Counted from the stretch's first letter, positions 6,644-16,207 are shown. The stretch: DNA of 64,000 nucleotides from Spirulina sp034932185 (GCF_034932185.1 NZ_JAYGHW010000089.1:1-64000), one strand, 5' to 3'. Program-made: numbers and translations. The notes: generated by a model from the sequence alone, not told the origin.

Positions 6644-6855
6644 AGAGTTGGGAAGAGCGATCACCCCTCACATTCTCTAGAACAGGGAAGAGCGATCGCC
6701 TCTGGTATTGTCTCAAATGGAAGGGCAATTGTACTTTGGAAGTAGGAGGTAATCGCACTCTATGAAGTAGCCTTGGGGTGAGCACTACCAACTTTACTCG
6801 AAAGCCAGTCATGTCGCTACGTCGCTACTCACATGAAACATGAAATTAGCAATAT
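6644..6855. other. Spacer with HIP1 remnants, no gene seen
   Basis: The spacer between the duplication and the PPIase gene contains two or three HIP1 or decayed HIP1 sites (GCGATCACCCC, AGCGATCGCC) with the CTAGAACAGGGAAGAG spacer up to about 6720. Ordinary sequence follows. This marks the right end of the repeat-rich island. Confidence 0.6.
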
Positions 6856-7626
6856 TCACTTAACTTCTAGTCGAATATCAAGAGACTTTATTTTTTCTTG
6901 CAACCACTGGTCAAATAGCTGGTTTTTAAGTTCTTGTTTTAGAGGCTCTTCTTCTAATGAAGCAGGAAGAAATTGATGCACACAAAATAAGCAGTAACGC
7001 CCGTCAATTTCTAACGGCCCAATCAATTCACCAGGATTTGCCGAGTCAAGTGCTGTTCTGAGAATATCGGGCATTTGACCTTTGGGTACAGCTCCCATCA
7101 TGCCATTAGCCGTACGGTCATCTGTTAGAGAGTATTCTTGAACTAGGGGTTCAAATTGACCACGATCTTCAATGATTTGCTGTTTGAGCTTTTCGGCTAG
7201 ATCTTGCTCACCGAGGATTAGACGAGAGAGAATGACACAATCTAGAAACGGTTTTTGCTTCTTGAAATACTCCTCTAGTTGTGGCTCAACAATTTCAGAC
7301 TTTAATTGTTCAAGCTTTAGAGCAAAAGCAATTCGCTCTTGAAATTTTTTATAGGTAAAGTTATTAGAGGAAAGCCATTTTTGAAAAATATCCCCATCGG
7401 TTAATTGGTTTTGAACTCGAAATTCAACACAGGCTTGATCAAGCTCGAAATTGTCTACTTTAAGATCTTCTCTTAAATCAAGTTCTTTTTTTAGACAATG
7501 TTGCTGTAAAACCTCCTGTAACATCCTGGAGAAAATACCTGAGTTTTTCCAATATTTCAAAGCCTGACTGAGGGTAATGAGTTCGTTGTCAACGGTCAAA
7601 AAAGGGATAGAGTCCATAAAATTCAC
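6856..7626 (-). CDS. Parvulin-type peptidyl-prolyl isomerase (SurA/PpiC-like)
   Basis: 256 residues. The C-terminal half (about 125-230) has the parvulin rotamase pattern: CVILSRLILGEQDLAEKLKQ, FEPLVQEYSLTDDRTANGMM, GAVPKGQMPDILRTALDS, NPGELIGPLEIDGRYCLFCV. The N-terminal half is a helical SurA-like chaperone domain. There is no signal peptide or transmembrane segment, so it should act in the cytoplasm. Such soluble parvulins occur beside secretion genes in cyanobacteria. It lies 88 bases downstream of the giant subtilase on the same strand, so a role in keeping that exported protein unfolded is a reasonable inference. An internal Met at residue 4 is an alternative start. Confidence 0.85.
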   Translation of the reverse strand: MNFMDSIPFLTVDNELITLSQALKYWKNSGIFSRMLQEVLQQHCLKKELDLREDLKVDNFELDQACVEFRVQNQLTDGDIFQKWLSSNNFTYKKFQERIAFALKLEQLKSEIVEPQLEEYFKKQKPFLDCVILSRLILGEQDLAEKLKQQIIEDRGQFEPLVQEYSLTDDRTANGMMGAVPKGQMPDILRTALDSANPGELIGPLEIDGRYCLFCVHQFLPASLEEEPLKQELKNQLFDQWLQEKIKSLDIRLEVK

Positions 7627-7714
7627 CGAGATGGATATAAGTTTTGGAATGTATGATCGCTTCCTTGAGTCATGCCAAGAAAGCGATCATACTTTGGCTG
7701 CTGGCAAGCACTTG

Positions 7715-10700
7715 CTATGCTGCAACAGAGTCTCCAGAGTAGAGTTGGGCTACTTCTTTATCTTTCTTCAATGCCCATGCACGACGCACGGCAGCTTCTG
7801 CGTTGACTAATCCGTGACCGAAGGTATTGTCTCGACCAGTTGCGCCTAAGTCCATTGATGTATCAATTAGAATCTGGCGCAAGTCACCAGCACTGAGATC
7901 TGCATTTGCGCTCCAAACAAGGGAAGCAATACCAGCCATATTGGGGTTCGCGGCAGAAGTACCACCAAAGTAGGTCATATTGCCCAACTTAGTCATTGCA
8001 GGAGAATCAGTGGGAGCTACTAGAGTCAAGTTTGAACCCCGATTGGAATAGCTTGCAATATCCACATCGCTCGTGTTAACTAAGCCGTTTGTCCAAGCAC
8101 GATTATCACGATTGTCGGCGAGAAAGGTTAACGCTCCTACGGAAATCACATTTTGATGATTAGTTTCTAGCTTAGCTACACCACTGACACTTGTTAAATA
8201 GTTGGGATCCTTGAAAGGCTCTCCTCCGGGTCCACCATTGCCCGCCGCTACGGCAAATAAAGCAATGTCAGAGTTATTCCGAATTAATTCTTCGAGTTGT
8301 GATTGAGTAGCTCCATCACGCAGCCAGGATTCTCCTTGTACCCCCCCTTGAAATACAACTTTTTGCCCTTTGCTGCGTGCATAATCAATAGAACTCTTGA
8401 TTGCATCAAAAAGACTGACACGTGACACTCCAGTGAGGTACCCTTGTTCGTTCCGTTCTCCATAAACATCCCGAACAATAACATCGCTGTTCCAATTAAT
8501 TCCAGCTACACCAGAAGTATTGTTAGCAGTTGATGCCATTACACTGACTGCTGCATGTCCATGACCGTAAGTTCCATTGTAAAGAGGAACACGATCTTTA
8601 TTGGTATCAATCTGGTTGTCATCATCAGCAACTGGTAAGCGACTTGTTGCAATATCAACGATGCTACCAATGCGACCCGAAGCAGTGGAAATTCCTGAAT
8701 CTAACGAGGTCAGAAGAATATTCTTGCTTCCGGTAGTAAAGCGCCAAGCCCCTGCGACATCAGTAGTGTGCAAATTCCACTGTTTAGCAAAGTGTTCATC
8801 ATTTGGACGAATTTGCAAATCTATTTCTGAGCCATCACTGAATCGCAATCGTTCAATCCCTTGGAAGTAAACCTCGCGTCCGTCAGCAAGAGTCAAGTAA
8901 TCAAAAGCATTGCCTTTGAAAATAGCTTGGCTAGTTGTCGAACCCGACCAGGGATTAAACGAATTCAGGCTGATACCGTTGATGCTCGTCACATCAGAAC
9001 GACGAATTCCTGAAAGATTTAACGTGTCTGTTCCACCGCGACCAATAATTACACCGCCTGACCCATTGCTGCCTGTGTACGAAAGCGTTTCTGCTGCAAA
9101 TGTACCGACTTGCCAGCTCGTCATGCTATTCGATAACACCTTCATGGATGTTGCATTAGAGACGATCTCCTGTCCGTTCGTCGTCCGTGCGACAGCCCGG
9201 AGTTGATAATCTCCTCCAATCAGGCTTGAAACTCCTGCCAAATTAATCAACTTGTCTGATGCACTAGAACCACTCCAGCTCCCTAAGTTGATCACACTAC
9301 CGTTCTTGACAGCTTCCAAGCGGACGTTAGACAGATTAGCTGCATTTGTCAGGCTATAGTTTAGGCGGATCGCCCCACCTTGGAAAACAGAGTTAGCTGT
9401 ACTGTCACCCGAAGCATCTGTGACACTAAAACCAGTAAATATGGGATTAGTAGCTTTGGTTTCAATGGAAATGTCTTTCCAGCCCCATGTTTGACCGTCA
9501 TAAGCCCAAATGCGAACGCTATCGCTACCTGCAACGCTGCCACCACGGAAGCGGACGTTATTCAGGTCACTCGCAACAATACTAAAACTGCTACTTTGCT
9601 TGACCCACTGACCATTGACAAAACGCTCGAAGTAGCCGCTCGTGCTATTGGAGTTATTGTCCTGGAAGTGATAATGGGTAATGGTGTCACCGTCGGGGTC
9701 GCTAACACTGAACACCGGTTGAATGGTTTGATTCGTGCTGACACTTTGATTGCTGGCACTGACGATGGGCGCTCGGTTGGCTTGTAAGGATTGGTATTTA
9801 GCAACAAAAGCATCATGGTTGCCCCCCGCGAGCCGAGCAAGAGAACCATCCGTCCATCCTGAGATGTAGACGTTGCCTGCGCTGTCCGTAACCACATCTC
9901 GCGAAGCATCAGCTGCTGATGTTCCTAGGAGAGACGTAATAATTTTGTTACCAAAACCGTCATACTTGGCAATGAAAGCATCCGTACCACCGGCGTTTGT
10001 CTTGCCATCAAGTGAACCAGTTGTCCATCCTGAGATGTAGATTTTGCCATCAGGATCAACTGCGACACCCATAGAGCGATCTGCACCTGTTGTCCCAAGT
10101 TGTTGAGTCCACAATCGGTTTCCACTTGAACTGTACTTAACAAGGAATGCATCTTCCCCACCAGCGTGAGTGTTACCATGGAGAGAGCCTTCAGTCGTTC
10201 CTGATATGTAGATATTTCCGTTACTATCGACCGAGACATTGACATTGCGTTCTGGCTCTAATACTGATCCCTCAGAAGCAGATGACCCAAATTGACGAGT
10301 CCATAACTTAGAGCCAGAAGAATTGTACTTTGTCAAAAATACATCAGAGCTACCCGAGCTAATATTCCCATCCAAAGCACCTTCGGTAAGGCCGGCAACG
10401 TAAACATTCCCAAAGTTGTCAGTTGTCACTGATCGCGCAACATCATGACTTGAAGTTCCCAATTGCTGCGTCCAGTGTTTGTTGCCATGGCGATCATACT
10501 TTGCAACAAAAGCATCACTCTGACCAGCATTCAAGCCTCCCAGAGACCCATAAGTCAACCCTGCCAGATAAACATTTCCAAATCGATCAGTAGTGATGCC
10601 GCTCGCCCAATCATAGGCAGAAGAATCGATAAATTGGCTCCAGATTCGATTCCCACTAGCATCCCACTTAGTTAAGGAAACACCACCATTCATAGTCCCA

Positions 10701-12214
10701 TAACCGTTGTCTTCACCGACTGTATAAACATCACCAGTGGCTTCATCAACTGTTACATCGGTGTAAAAATCCCAACCCGTAGATCCCAATTGACGAGTCC
10801 ATAGCTTATGGCCACTGGCATCATATTTAGTCAAGAAAGGATCAGACTGATTAGAGTTGTTCCCGCTAGCATTTACATAACCATCAAGGGAACCCAACGT
10901 TCCGCCAGCCATGTAAACATTTCCACTGCCATCAACTGCTATTCCGCGAGGTCGCTCTAGTGCAGAATTACCTAATTGCTCGATCCATACAGGGTTGGAA
11001 CTATTGGGCAACTCGATTTCTTCTGGCAGAGGTTCTGCTTCTGTCTCCCGACTAGTAATGAGATCCCAGAGTTCTTGGTCAAACGCGAAATCTGTGTCAT
11101 CGATAGGATCCACCTCATCGATAGGATCCACCTCATCGATAGGATCCACCTCATCGATAGGATCCACCTCATCGATAGGATCCACCTCATCGATAGGATC
11201 CACCTCATCGATAGGATCCACCTCATCGATAGGATCCACCGACTCTTGAGCATAGGCTATCAGTTTTTGTCCAAGTTCCCCATTTCGCCAATCATGTTCA
11301 GGCTCAATTAAATTATCAATGAGGGGAACATCACCTGTTGCCCCCCGCACTTGGAAGATGATGTCGTTGTAATCGCGGTCGGATTTGCCGCCCGCGAGGC
11401 TGATATCTTCCAGGGTGAATGTGTTGCCATCGCCGGTTACGTCAGCGATTTGGCCGAATTGGAACTGATCATCGGGGTTGGCGGTGGCCATGGAGAACAC
11501 CGTACCCCAGGCGCGACCGGCGGCAGCTTCTTCAATGGATTGGTTGGGAACGAGCATGAAGCCAAAGCGATCGCCCGCCTTCATCTGAAATGTCTGCACG
11601 CCCCGATATTCCCCACTGTTGAAATCTTTCCCAGCGGTATTGCTGAACCGCGCCCCATCGGTGGCATCGGAGATCACCACATAGCCCTGTTCAGAAGTAG
11701 AGAGGGCGCGTTGAGCCGCTTCCTGGATAAACTCACGGGTTCCCGGCTCCGATTCCATGCCTTCAAGACTGAAAATCGCTAACTCGCCCCGGTCGTATTT
11801 ACCGCCATCAAAGAGGTAATCAATCTCCACCTCCCCAGATTCACCGACGGTGAAAACCCCAGAGGTAAACTCAATATTTGCTGTTTCTGAAATGAAGGCA
11901 TCATTGGGGAAATAGGGAATTTCTTCAAATTCAGAACCCGGATCACCTGCACTCACATCACCGGACTCAACACCAGGAATTTCTGTCTCCCCATCGGGCA
12001 AACCAGGGTCATCGGGGAAACCCGTTTCCCCTTCCGTCATGCCCTCACCCTCATTCATTAAAGGCTCGGCTGGCAAAGAAAACCCCTCATCCGGGACATC
12101 CAGCCCATCGTCAAAACCCGTATCCACAATGCTGCTAGGGGTGAGGATTGGCTCCAGGATGAAAGACTTGGAATGGCGGCGAGACTTGGTTTTGGGGGAT
12201 TTGCGGTTAAACAT
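7715..12214 (-). CDS. Giant S8 (subtilisin-like) secreted serine peptidase with DUF4114-like region, acidic repeats and propeller repeats
   Basis: 1499 residues. Domain order: a basic N-terminus with a SFILEPILTPSSI stretch resembling LEPR-type leader motifs, but no classical signal peptide; a DUF4114-like region (about 100-295, ending in GGKSDRDYNDIIFQV); eight tandem VDPIDE repeats (about 325-372); SBBP-type propeller repeats (about 400-810, recurring GNVYVAGxTxGxLDG); Ig/cadherin-like segments; an RTX-like GGTDTLNLSG stretch; and a subtilase domain (about 1135-1480). Catalytic residues are Asp in LTSLDSGIS (near 1170), His in YGHGHAAVSVMAS (near 1218) and Ser in GGTSAANPNMAG (near 1418). 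It probably degrades extracellular protein or processes surface proteins. The divergent M50/HlyD genes and downstream PPIase suggest dedicated export. Confidence 0.9.
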   Translation of the reverse strand: MFNRKSPKTKSRRHSKSFILEPILTPSSIVDTGFDDGLDVPDEGFSLPAEPLMNEGEGMTEGETGFPDDPGLPDGETEIPGVESGDVSAGDPGSEFEEIPYFPNDAFISETANIEFTSGVFTVGESGEVEIDYLFDGGKYDRGELAIFSLEGMESEPGTREFIQEAAQRALSTSEQGYVVISDATDGARFSNTAGKDFNSGEYRGVQTFQMKAGDRFGFMLVPNQSIEEAAAGRAWGTVFSMATANPDDQFQFGQIADVTGDGNTFTLEDISLAGGKSDRDYNDIIFQVRGATGDVPLIDNLIEPEHDWRNGELGQKLIAYAQESVDPIDEVDPIDEVDPIDEVDPIDEVDPIDEVDPIDEVDPIDEVDPIDDTDFAFDQELWDLITSRETEAEPLPEEIELPNSSNPVWIEQLGNSALERPRGIAVDGSGNVYMAGGTLGSLDGYVNASGNNSNQSDPFLTKYDASGHKLWTRQLGSTGWDFYTDVTVDEATGDVYTVGEDNGYGTMNGGVSLTKWDASGNRIWSQFIDSSAYDWASGITTDRFGNVYLAGLTYGSLGGLNAGQSDAFVAKYDRHGNKHWTQQLGTSSHDVARSVTTDNFGNVYVAGLTEGALDGNISSGSSDVFLTKYNSSGSKLWTRQFGSSASEGSVLEPERNVNVSVDSNGNIYISGTTEGSLHGNTHAGGEDAFLVKYSSSGNRLWTQQLGTTGADRSMGVAVDPDGKIYISGWTTGSLDGKTNAGGTDAFIAKYDGFGNKIITSLLGTSAADASRDVVTDSAGNVYISGWTDGSLARLAGGNHDAFVAKYQSLQANRAPIVSASNQSVSTNQTIQPVFSVSDPDGDTITHYHFQDNNSNSTSGYFERFVNGQWVKQSSSFSIVASDLNNVRFRGGSVAGSDSVRIWAYDGQTWGWKDISIETKATNPIFTGFSVTDASGDSTANSVFQGGAIRLNYSLTNAANLSNVRLEAVKNGSVINLGSWSGSSASDKLINLAGVSSLIGGDYQLRAVARTTNGQEIVSNATSMKVLSNSMTSWQVGTFAAETLSYTGSNGSGGVIIGRGGTDTLNLSGIRRSDVTSINGISLNSFNPWSGSTTSQAIFKGNAFDYLTLADGREVYFQGIERLRFSDGSEIDLQIRPNDEHFAKQWNLHTTDVAGAWRFTTGSKNILLTSLDSGISTASGRIGSIVDIATSRLPVADDDNQIDTNKDRVPLYNGTYGHGHAAVSVMASTANNTSGVAGINWNSDVIVRDVYGERNEQGYLTGVSRVSLFDAIKSSIDYARSKGQKVVFQGGVQGESWLRDGATQSQLEELIRNNSDIALFAVAAGNGGPGGEPFKDPNYLTSVSGVAKLETNHQNVISVGALTFLADNRDNRAWTNGLVNTSDVDIASYSNRGSNLTLVAPTDSPAMTKLGNMTYFGGTSAANPNMAGIASLVWSANADLSAGDLRQILIDTSMDLGATGRDNTFGHGLVNAEAAVRRAWALKKDKEVAQLYSGDSVAA
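11097..11240 (-). repeat. 18-bp tandem repeat x8 encoding VDPIDE
   Basis: Eight near-perfect copies of the 18-mer ATCGATAGGATCCACCTC lie head to tail inside the subtilase gene, encoding (VDPIDE)n. The acidic, proline-punctuated array probably forms an extended linker. Near-identity of the units points to recent expansion, so copy number should vary among strains. Confidence 0.95.
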
Positions 12215-12625
12215 GGTAGATACTAGGTGCGAGGGTTGACTGTGATCCGATCGCCCTCCCCGGAGGACGCTATTCTTTCTATAGGACGGGGAAGTGATTT
12301 TTATGCAATTTTCCGAAAAAAAACTTTTGGGGGGCGGCCCCTGAGAACCAACCCACCGTCAACATAACACCCTTGTTTCAATTTGTTTGTAAAGTTTTGA
12401 TGAAGTTTTCCGGATAACTTTTTGATGTAATCTAAAATTTGAAAATTCGCCATTTATCTGTAGAAATACGGATCTAGCTGTTATCAAAGCCGTTGAAACA
12501 CCTCCGTAATTTTTCGGATTTTTGCGCCACGACTGCGTTAATCCCCCAAAATTAAGTCAGACTTGCATAAAAAAGGGGCGATCGCCCTAGATCACTTCTG
12601 AAGCGTCATTCAACCCGCATCTACC
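12215..12625. promoter_or_regulatory. Divergent intergenic region between subtilase and M50/HlyD genes
   Basis: 411 bases with no gene, shared by two divergent transcription units. It is AT-rich in the middle (about 12380-12480), where promoters for both directions would be expected. I see no box pair good enough to call. A GGGGCGATCGCCC palindrome (HIP1) lies about 45 bases before the M50 start. Confidence 0.5.
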
Positions 12626-14035
12626 ATGGAACCCCTCGACGATTGGCAAACCTGGATCGCCCCTGCCCTCGCAGATCATTGGCGCTTGGGCAAACACCGC
12701 GAAAACGAAACCTACCTGCTGATGGGGGGGAACCTGCAAATTCCCCTCACCCCCGAAGAATGCCAGGTGTTGCGGTACTTCAACGGCAAAACCACCTTGG
12801 GCGAAATTCCCAAACACTGCGGTTGTCATCCGACGCTGATCCCCCATGTGTTGACCAAGCTCCTCGATGGCGGCGTGTTGTCCTTCGATGACCCAGTGGA
12901 GGAGCCAGCCCCTGTCCGTGGCGAGGGGCCGCGCCTGCGGGAAGGGGTGGAATGGCGTTCACACCCCGATGGCTATTGGGTTTTGCGCAATCCCATCCAT
13001 AAAACCTATATGCAAGCGGGCGATCCCCATAAGGCTGTAATGGATCATCTCGGTGAAAAACCCATCGCCCAACTGTTGGCAGAAACGGGACTAGAGGCCG
13101 CAGAATTTCAGGAATTTTGGCGCGGTCTGGCGGTGACGGGAATGCTAGAGGGCATTGATCCCCCCAAGCCCCCCAAGAAAAAGTTCACACCGATGCAGTT
13201 GCTTTTTTACAAAATGCCGCTGATCAACCCCGATCGCTTCCTAACGGCCATTGCTCCCGCCCTCGGTTGGCTGTGGAGTGGGGCATTTTTATGGAGTTTG
13301 TGGGCCTTCCTGGGGTTAACGTTCGTGGTTGGGATGTCGGAGCGGGGGCTGATCTTCCACGAAGGCAAGCAGATCATGACAGCCTATGGTTCGAGTTTGT
13401 GGCTACCGTTTGGGATCATTGCGGTGACGGTGGTGACGTTCCATGAATTGGGCCATGCCTTGACGCTGAAACATTATGGCGGTGATGTTTGCGAAATGGG
13501 GCTGTTGTGGATGTGCTTATTCCCGGCGGCCTATACCGATTCCACAGATTCCTATTGTTTGAAGCGATCGCAACGGATTGCGGTGGTGGGGGCGGGTTTG
13601 GTGGTGCAGGTGGCGATCGCCGCTGGCGGTTTCTGGATGTGGCAATGGATTACCCCCGGAACTGCCCTACACACCAGTAGCTTTTTAATCATGGCCGCAG
13701 GTTTATTCACCGTATTAGTAAACTTAAATCCTTTAGCACGATTTGACGGCTATTACCTAATTGTGGCCATGACCGGCATTAACAATCTACGCAGTCGCTC
13801 TTTCCTGTGGTACATGAATCTCTTCACCGGAAAGCCCACAGAAGAAGACCCCCAAGATGCTTTGGTGATGGCCATCTATGCCCCCGTTAGTTTGTTGTAT
13901 GTGGTTTGTATTTTTGGCTTTTTGATTTGGAGTCTGTTGAATTGGATTTTGCTCAATGCACCCATGACGGCGTTGTTATTGTTATTAATTTGGCTGATTT
14001 ACTATTATTGGCCGGAGAGCAAACAAACCGCCTAA
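12626..14035 (+). CDS. PqqD-like/M50 membrane zinc metalloprotease (export-associated)
   Basis: 469 residues. Residues about 30-90 look like a PqqD/winged-helix domain (LTPEECQVLRYFNGKTTLGE followed by a second helical repeat and LLDGGVLSF), and a second similar module may lie around 110-170. From about 215 it is a polytopic M50 (site-2-protease-like) protein: HELGH at 273-277 supplies two zinc ligands and the catalytic Glu, and NLNPLARFDGYY gives the third ligand (Asp374). Relatives are annotated as peptide zinc metalloprotease proteins and occur with HlyD adaptors in peptide or bacteriocin export clusters. The HlyD gene follows after 85 bases. I infer cleavage or handling of an exported substrate, perhaps the divergent subtilase. 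Confidence 0.85.
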   Translation: MEPLDDWQTWIAPALADHWRLGKHRENETYLLMGGNLQIPLTPEECQVLRYFNGKTTLGEIPKHCGCHPTLIPHVLTKLLDGGVLSFDDPVEEPAPVRGEGPRLREGVEWRSHPDGYWVLRNPIHKTYMQAGDPHKAVMDHLGEKPIAQLLAETGLEAAEFQEFWRGLAVTGMLEGIDPPKPPKKKFTPMQLLFYKMPLINPDRFLTAIAPALGWLWSGAFLWSLWAFLGLTFVVGMSERGLIFHEGKQIMTAYGSSLWLPFGIIAVTVVTFHELGHALTLKHYGGDVCEMGLLWMCLFPAAYTDSTDSYCLKRSQRIAVVGAGLVVQVAIAAGGFWMWQWITPGTALHTSSFLIMAAGLFTVLVNLNPLARFDGYYLIVAMTGINNLRSRSFLWYMNLFTGKPTEEDPQDALVMAIYAPVSLLYVVCIFGFLIWSLLNWILLNAPMTALLLLLIWLIYYYWPESKQTA

Positions 14036-14120
14036 CCCTCCAAACTTAACTATTCCCCGTTCCCCGTTCCCTATTCCCTATTCCCCATCCACCCTCTACT
14101 TTTTCACGGAAAAATCTACC

Positions 14121-15590
14121 ATGACATCTTCTGATTCTCAACCTACAAAATTCACCGCTCCCCTGAAAGTGGTTCCCCCCCAACGCCAAGCTCCGGTAGC
14201 CCCTTCACCTACCGCGCCCGCGCCTCAAGATACCCCCAAAGGCCCAATGCCCTCCACCCTCGACCCCAACAGTGAAGATCCCTTCGGCTGGGTGAAACAA
14301 AGTCTTAAAATTGGTGCGGTTTGTGTAGCCGTGGGGGCAATTAGTTTGATTCCCGTCCCCAACAACATCAACGTCGGTGGCAGCCTTGAACCCAAGAAGC
14401 CCGATCCTGTTTATATGCAAGTACCAGGAACCATTACTGAGTTTTTGGTGGAGCAGGGAGAGTATATTGATCCCCAGGGAGCTATTGCCCGTGTGGATAC
14501 TACCGATCTCGATCAAGAAATCATCACGAAAGAGCAGCGTTTAGAAGAACAAAAACGTCAATATACCCAGGCAATACAGCGTTTACCTGTTCTTGATAGT
14601 CGTCTGATGGAAACTCAACTTGCTACCCAAACCGCCCAAACTCAAACGGCTATCCTCGCCCAGCGAGCAACGGGGGAACCTCCGGAAATTAGCCGCTTAG
14701 AGCATGAAAAAAATCGGATTCGTCAGCGTATTCAAGGCAGCCATGCTCAGTTAATGGAATTGCAAAAACAATATAATTCAACGATTAAAATTTTAACAGA
14801 TTATGCTGAAGTCAATCAAAAAGGTGGAGGAGAGAATTCTGTAATTGGTGGAAACCTGATTCATCAACAAGAATTACAAAAAAGTAATTTTCAAATGCTC
14901 ATTAATGGCAAAAGAAGTGAAATCCTTGAACTTCAAAATGAACTTGATGTTAAGGATGCAGAAATTCATGCTTTACGCAATAACTGGCAAGATGAAGCAC
15001 TGATTAATGCTGGACGTACTCAACAAACTCAAGCTAGTGAAAAAACAGTGGTGCGAGAATACCAAGCTGTTGAGCGGGAACTAATTCATCTTCAGCAACT
15101 AGTTTTAGCTTCAGAATCAGAATTAAAAGAACTTCATGAAAAGCGGGAAGAAAGTCGTACATTGACAACGGGTAAAGGGGGTTGGGTATTAACCGAAAAT
15201 TTGAATGAAATGCGAGGTCGTAAAATGCAACAGAATGAACTAATTTTAGAGGTTGCTGATATTAATAACCTTGATGTGGTGATGCAGGTTCCGCAGGTTG
15301 ATTCGCCTTTGGTTAAGACGGATGGACTGATTAAGGTGCGGTTTCGCGATGCTGGCCATGGCGTACATACCAGCCGAATCTACGATATTCAAATTACTTT
15401 CCAAACTGATAAAACTGAACAAAAGCAGTTATTGATTGCTCGTGCTAATTTGGATAATCCCAACCAAACATTTCGCCCCTATCAAGAGGTTTCCGTCGAA
15501 ATTATTGGCGAAAAAATTCCCCTCTATCGTAAGGTAGGCTTAGAAATTCGCAACCGCATCAATTGGGGCAAATATGGCATAGGGGCATAA
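14121..15590 (+). CDS. HlyD-family periplasmic adaptor protein
   Basis: 489 residues. A proline-rich cytoplasmic N-terminus (about 1-50) is followed by one membrane anchor (about 63-80, IGAVCVAVGAISLIPVP), a lipoyl-like half motif (VYMQVPGTITEFLVEQGEYI), a long coiled coil (about 130-340, EQRLEEQKRQYTQAIQRLPV and onwards), then the second lipoyl half and beta-barrel (GKGGWVLTENLNEMRGRKMQ; LEVADINNLDVVMQVPQVDS). This is the membrane fusion protein architecture of type I secretion and RND pumps. No ABC or RND partner is encoded nearby; its neighbour is the M50 protein. It probably forms a periplasmic conduit to an outer-membrane TolC-like channel encoded elsewhere. Confidence 0.9.
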   Translation: MTSSDSQPTKFTAPLKVVPPQRQAPVAPSPTAPAPQDTPKGPMPSTLDPNSEDPFGWVKQSLKIGAVCVAVGAISLIPVPNNINVGGSLEPKKPDPVYMQVPGTITEFLVEQGEYIDPQGAIARVDTTDLDQEIITKEQRLEEQKRQYTQAIQRLPVLDSRLMETQLATQTAQTQTAILAQRATGEPPEISRLEHEKNRIRQRIQGSHAQLMELQKQYNSTIKILTDYAEVNQKGGGENSVIGGNLIHQQELQKSNFQMLINGKRSEILELQNELDVKDAEIHALRNNWQDEALINAGRTQQTQASEKTVVREYQAVERELIHLQQLVLASESELKELHEKREESRTLTTGKGGWVLTENLNEMRGRKMQQNELILEVADINNLDVVMQVPQVDSPLVKTDGLIKVRFRDAGHGVHTSRIYDIQITFQTDKTEQKQLLIARANLDNPNQTFRPYQEVSVEIIGEKIPLYRKVGLEIRNRINWGKYGIGA

Positions 15591-15596
15591 ATCTTT

Positions 15597-15620
15597 GTAG
15601 GGGCGAAAAATTTTTCGCCC
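15597..15620. repeat. GTAGGGGCG palindrome, partial copy
   Basis: GTAGGGGCGAAAAA followed by its inverse complement, then CTCCCC instead of the full right arm. It sits between converging genes (HlyD and uraD) and may serve as a bidirectional terminator. Confidence 0.8.
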
Positions 15621-15639
15621 TCCCCTATTTCACTATTGT

Positions 15640-16146
15640 TTAGGACGTGATCCGATCGCCCAACCGCCACCGGGCAATCTCAAAAATTTCCGCCAATGCC
15701 CGCTCCCGTTCTTGATCTAGATCGTTCTCAAGCCGCTCCTCCATCGTTGCAAAGATACTGGCTTGGGTATGGTTGCGCACCGCAATGATAAAGGGGAAAC
15801 CGAACCGGGCTTGATAGGCTTCGTTCAACGACAACAACCGCTGATAATCCCCCTCACTCAATTGATTTAAACCCGCCCCCGCTTGCTCCTGCACCGAAGC
15901 CGTCGCCATTTGCGCCCGACTCCCTAAATCCGGGTGGGCTTGGATCAACGCCAATTGCTCCGCCAACGGGAGCGATCGCACCACCCCCACCATCGCCCCA
16001 TGTAAATCCCCAATCGTCCCAAAGGGCCGCGCAAACCACGCCTGAGCCGCAATGCCCGGCGTTTCCTCAAAAATATCCCCCAACACCACCGTAAAAGCCG
16101 ATTGATCCAACTGATTCAACCGTTGAAGCGTATAGATTTGAGCCAT
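15640..16146 (-). CDS. uraD: 2-oxo-4-hydroxy-4-carboxy-5-ureidoimidazoline (OHCU) decarboxylase
   Basis: 168 residues, the usual length. It converts OHCU, the product of HIU hydrolase in urate breakdown, to S-allantoin. Diagnostic motifs are HPDLG (near 90), the catalytic-pocket QSLNQLSEGDYQRL-like stretch (GAGLNQLSEGDYQRL, near 110) and FGFPFIIAVRNHT (near 137-149). The gene stands alone; no other purine-catabolism gene is in the window. It converges with the HlyD gene and follows the STAND ATPase gene on the same strand after about 60 bases. Confidence 0.92.
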   Translation of the reverse strand: MAQIYTLQRLNQLDQSAFTVVLGDIFEETPGIAAQAWFARPFGTIGDLHGAMVGVVRSLPLAEQLALIQAHPDLGSRAQMATASVQEQAGAGLNQLSEGDYQRLLSLNEAYQARFGFPFIIAVRNHTQASIFATMEERLENDLDQERERALAEIFEIARWRLGDRITS

Positions 16147-16207
16147 AGAGCCATTTGTTAAGAGTATTCCTAATTATGGAGGCAAAACCGGGGACTTGGC
16201 AGTTAGC

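Noticed and set aside
10972..11311. Open frames on both strands rich in repeated WILSMR or LIDRIH
   Set aside because: They arise from the 18-base tandem repeat inside the subtilase gene, which is open in several frames.
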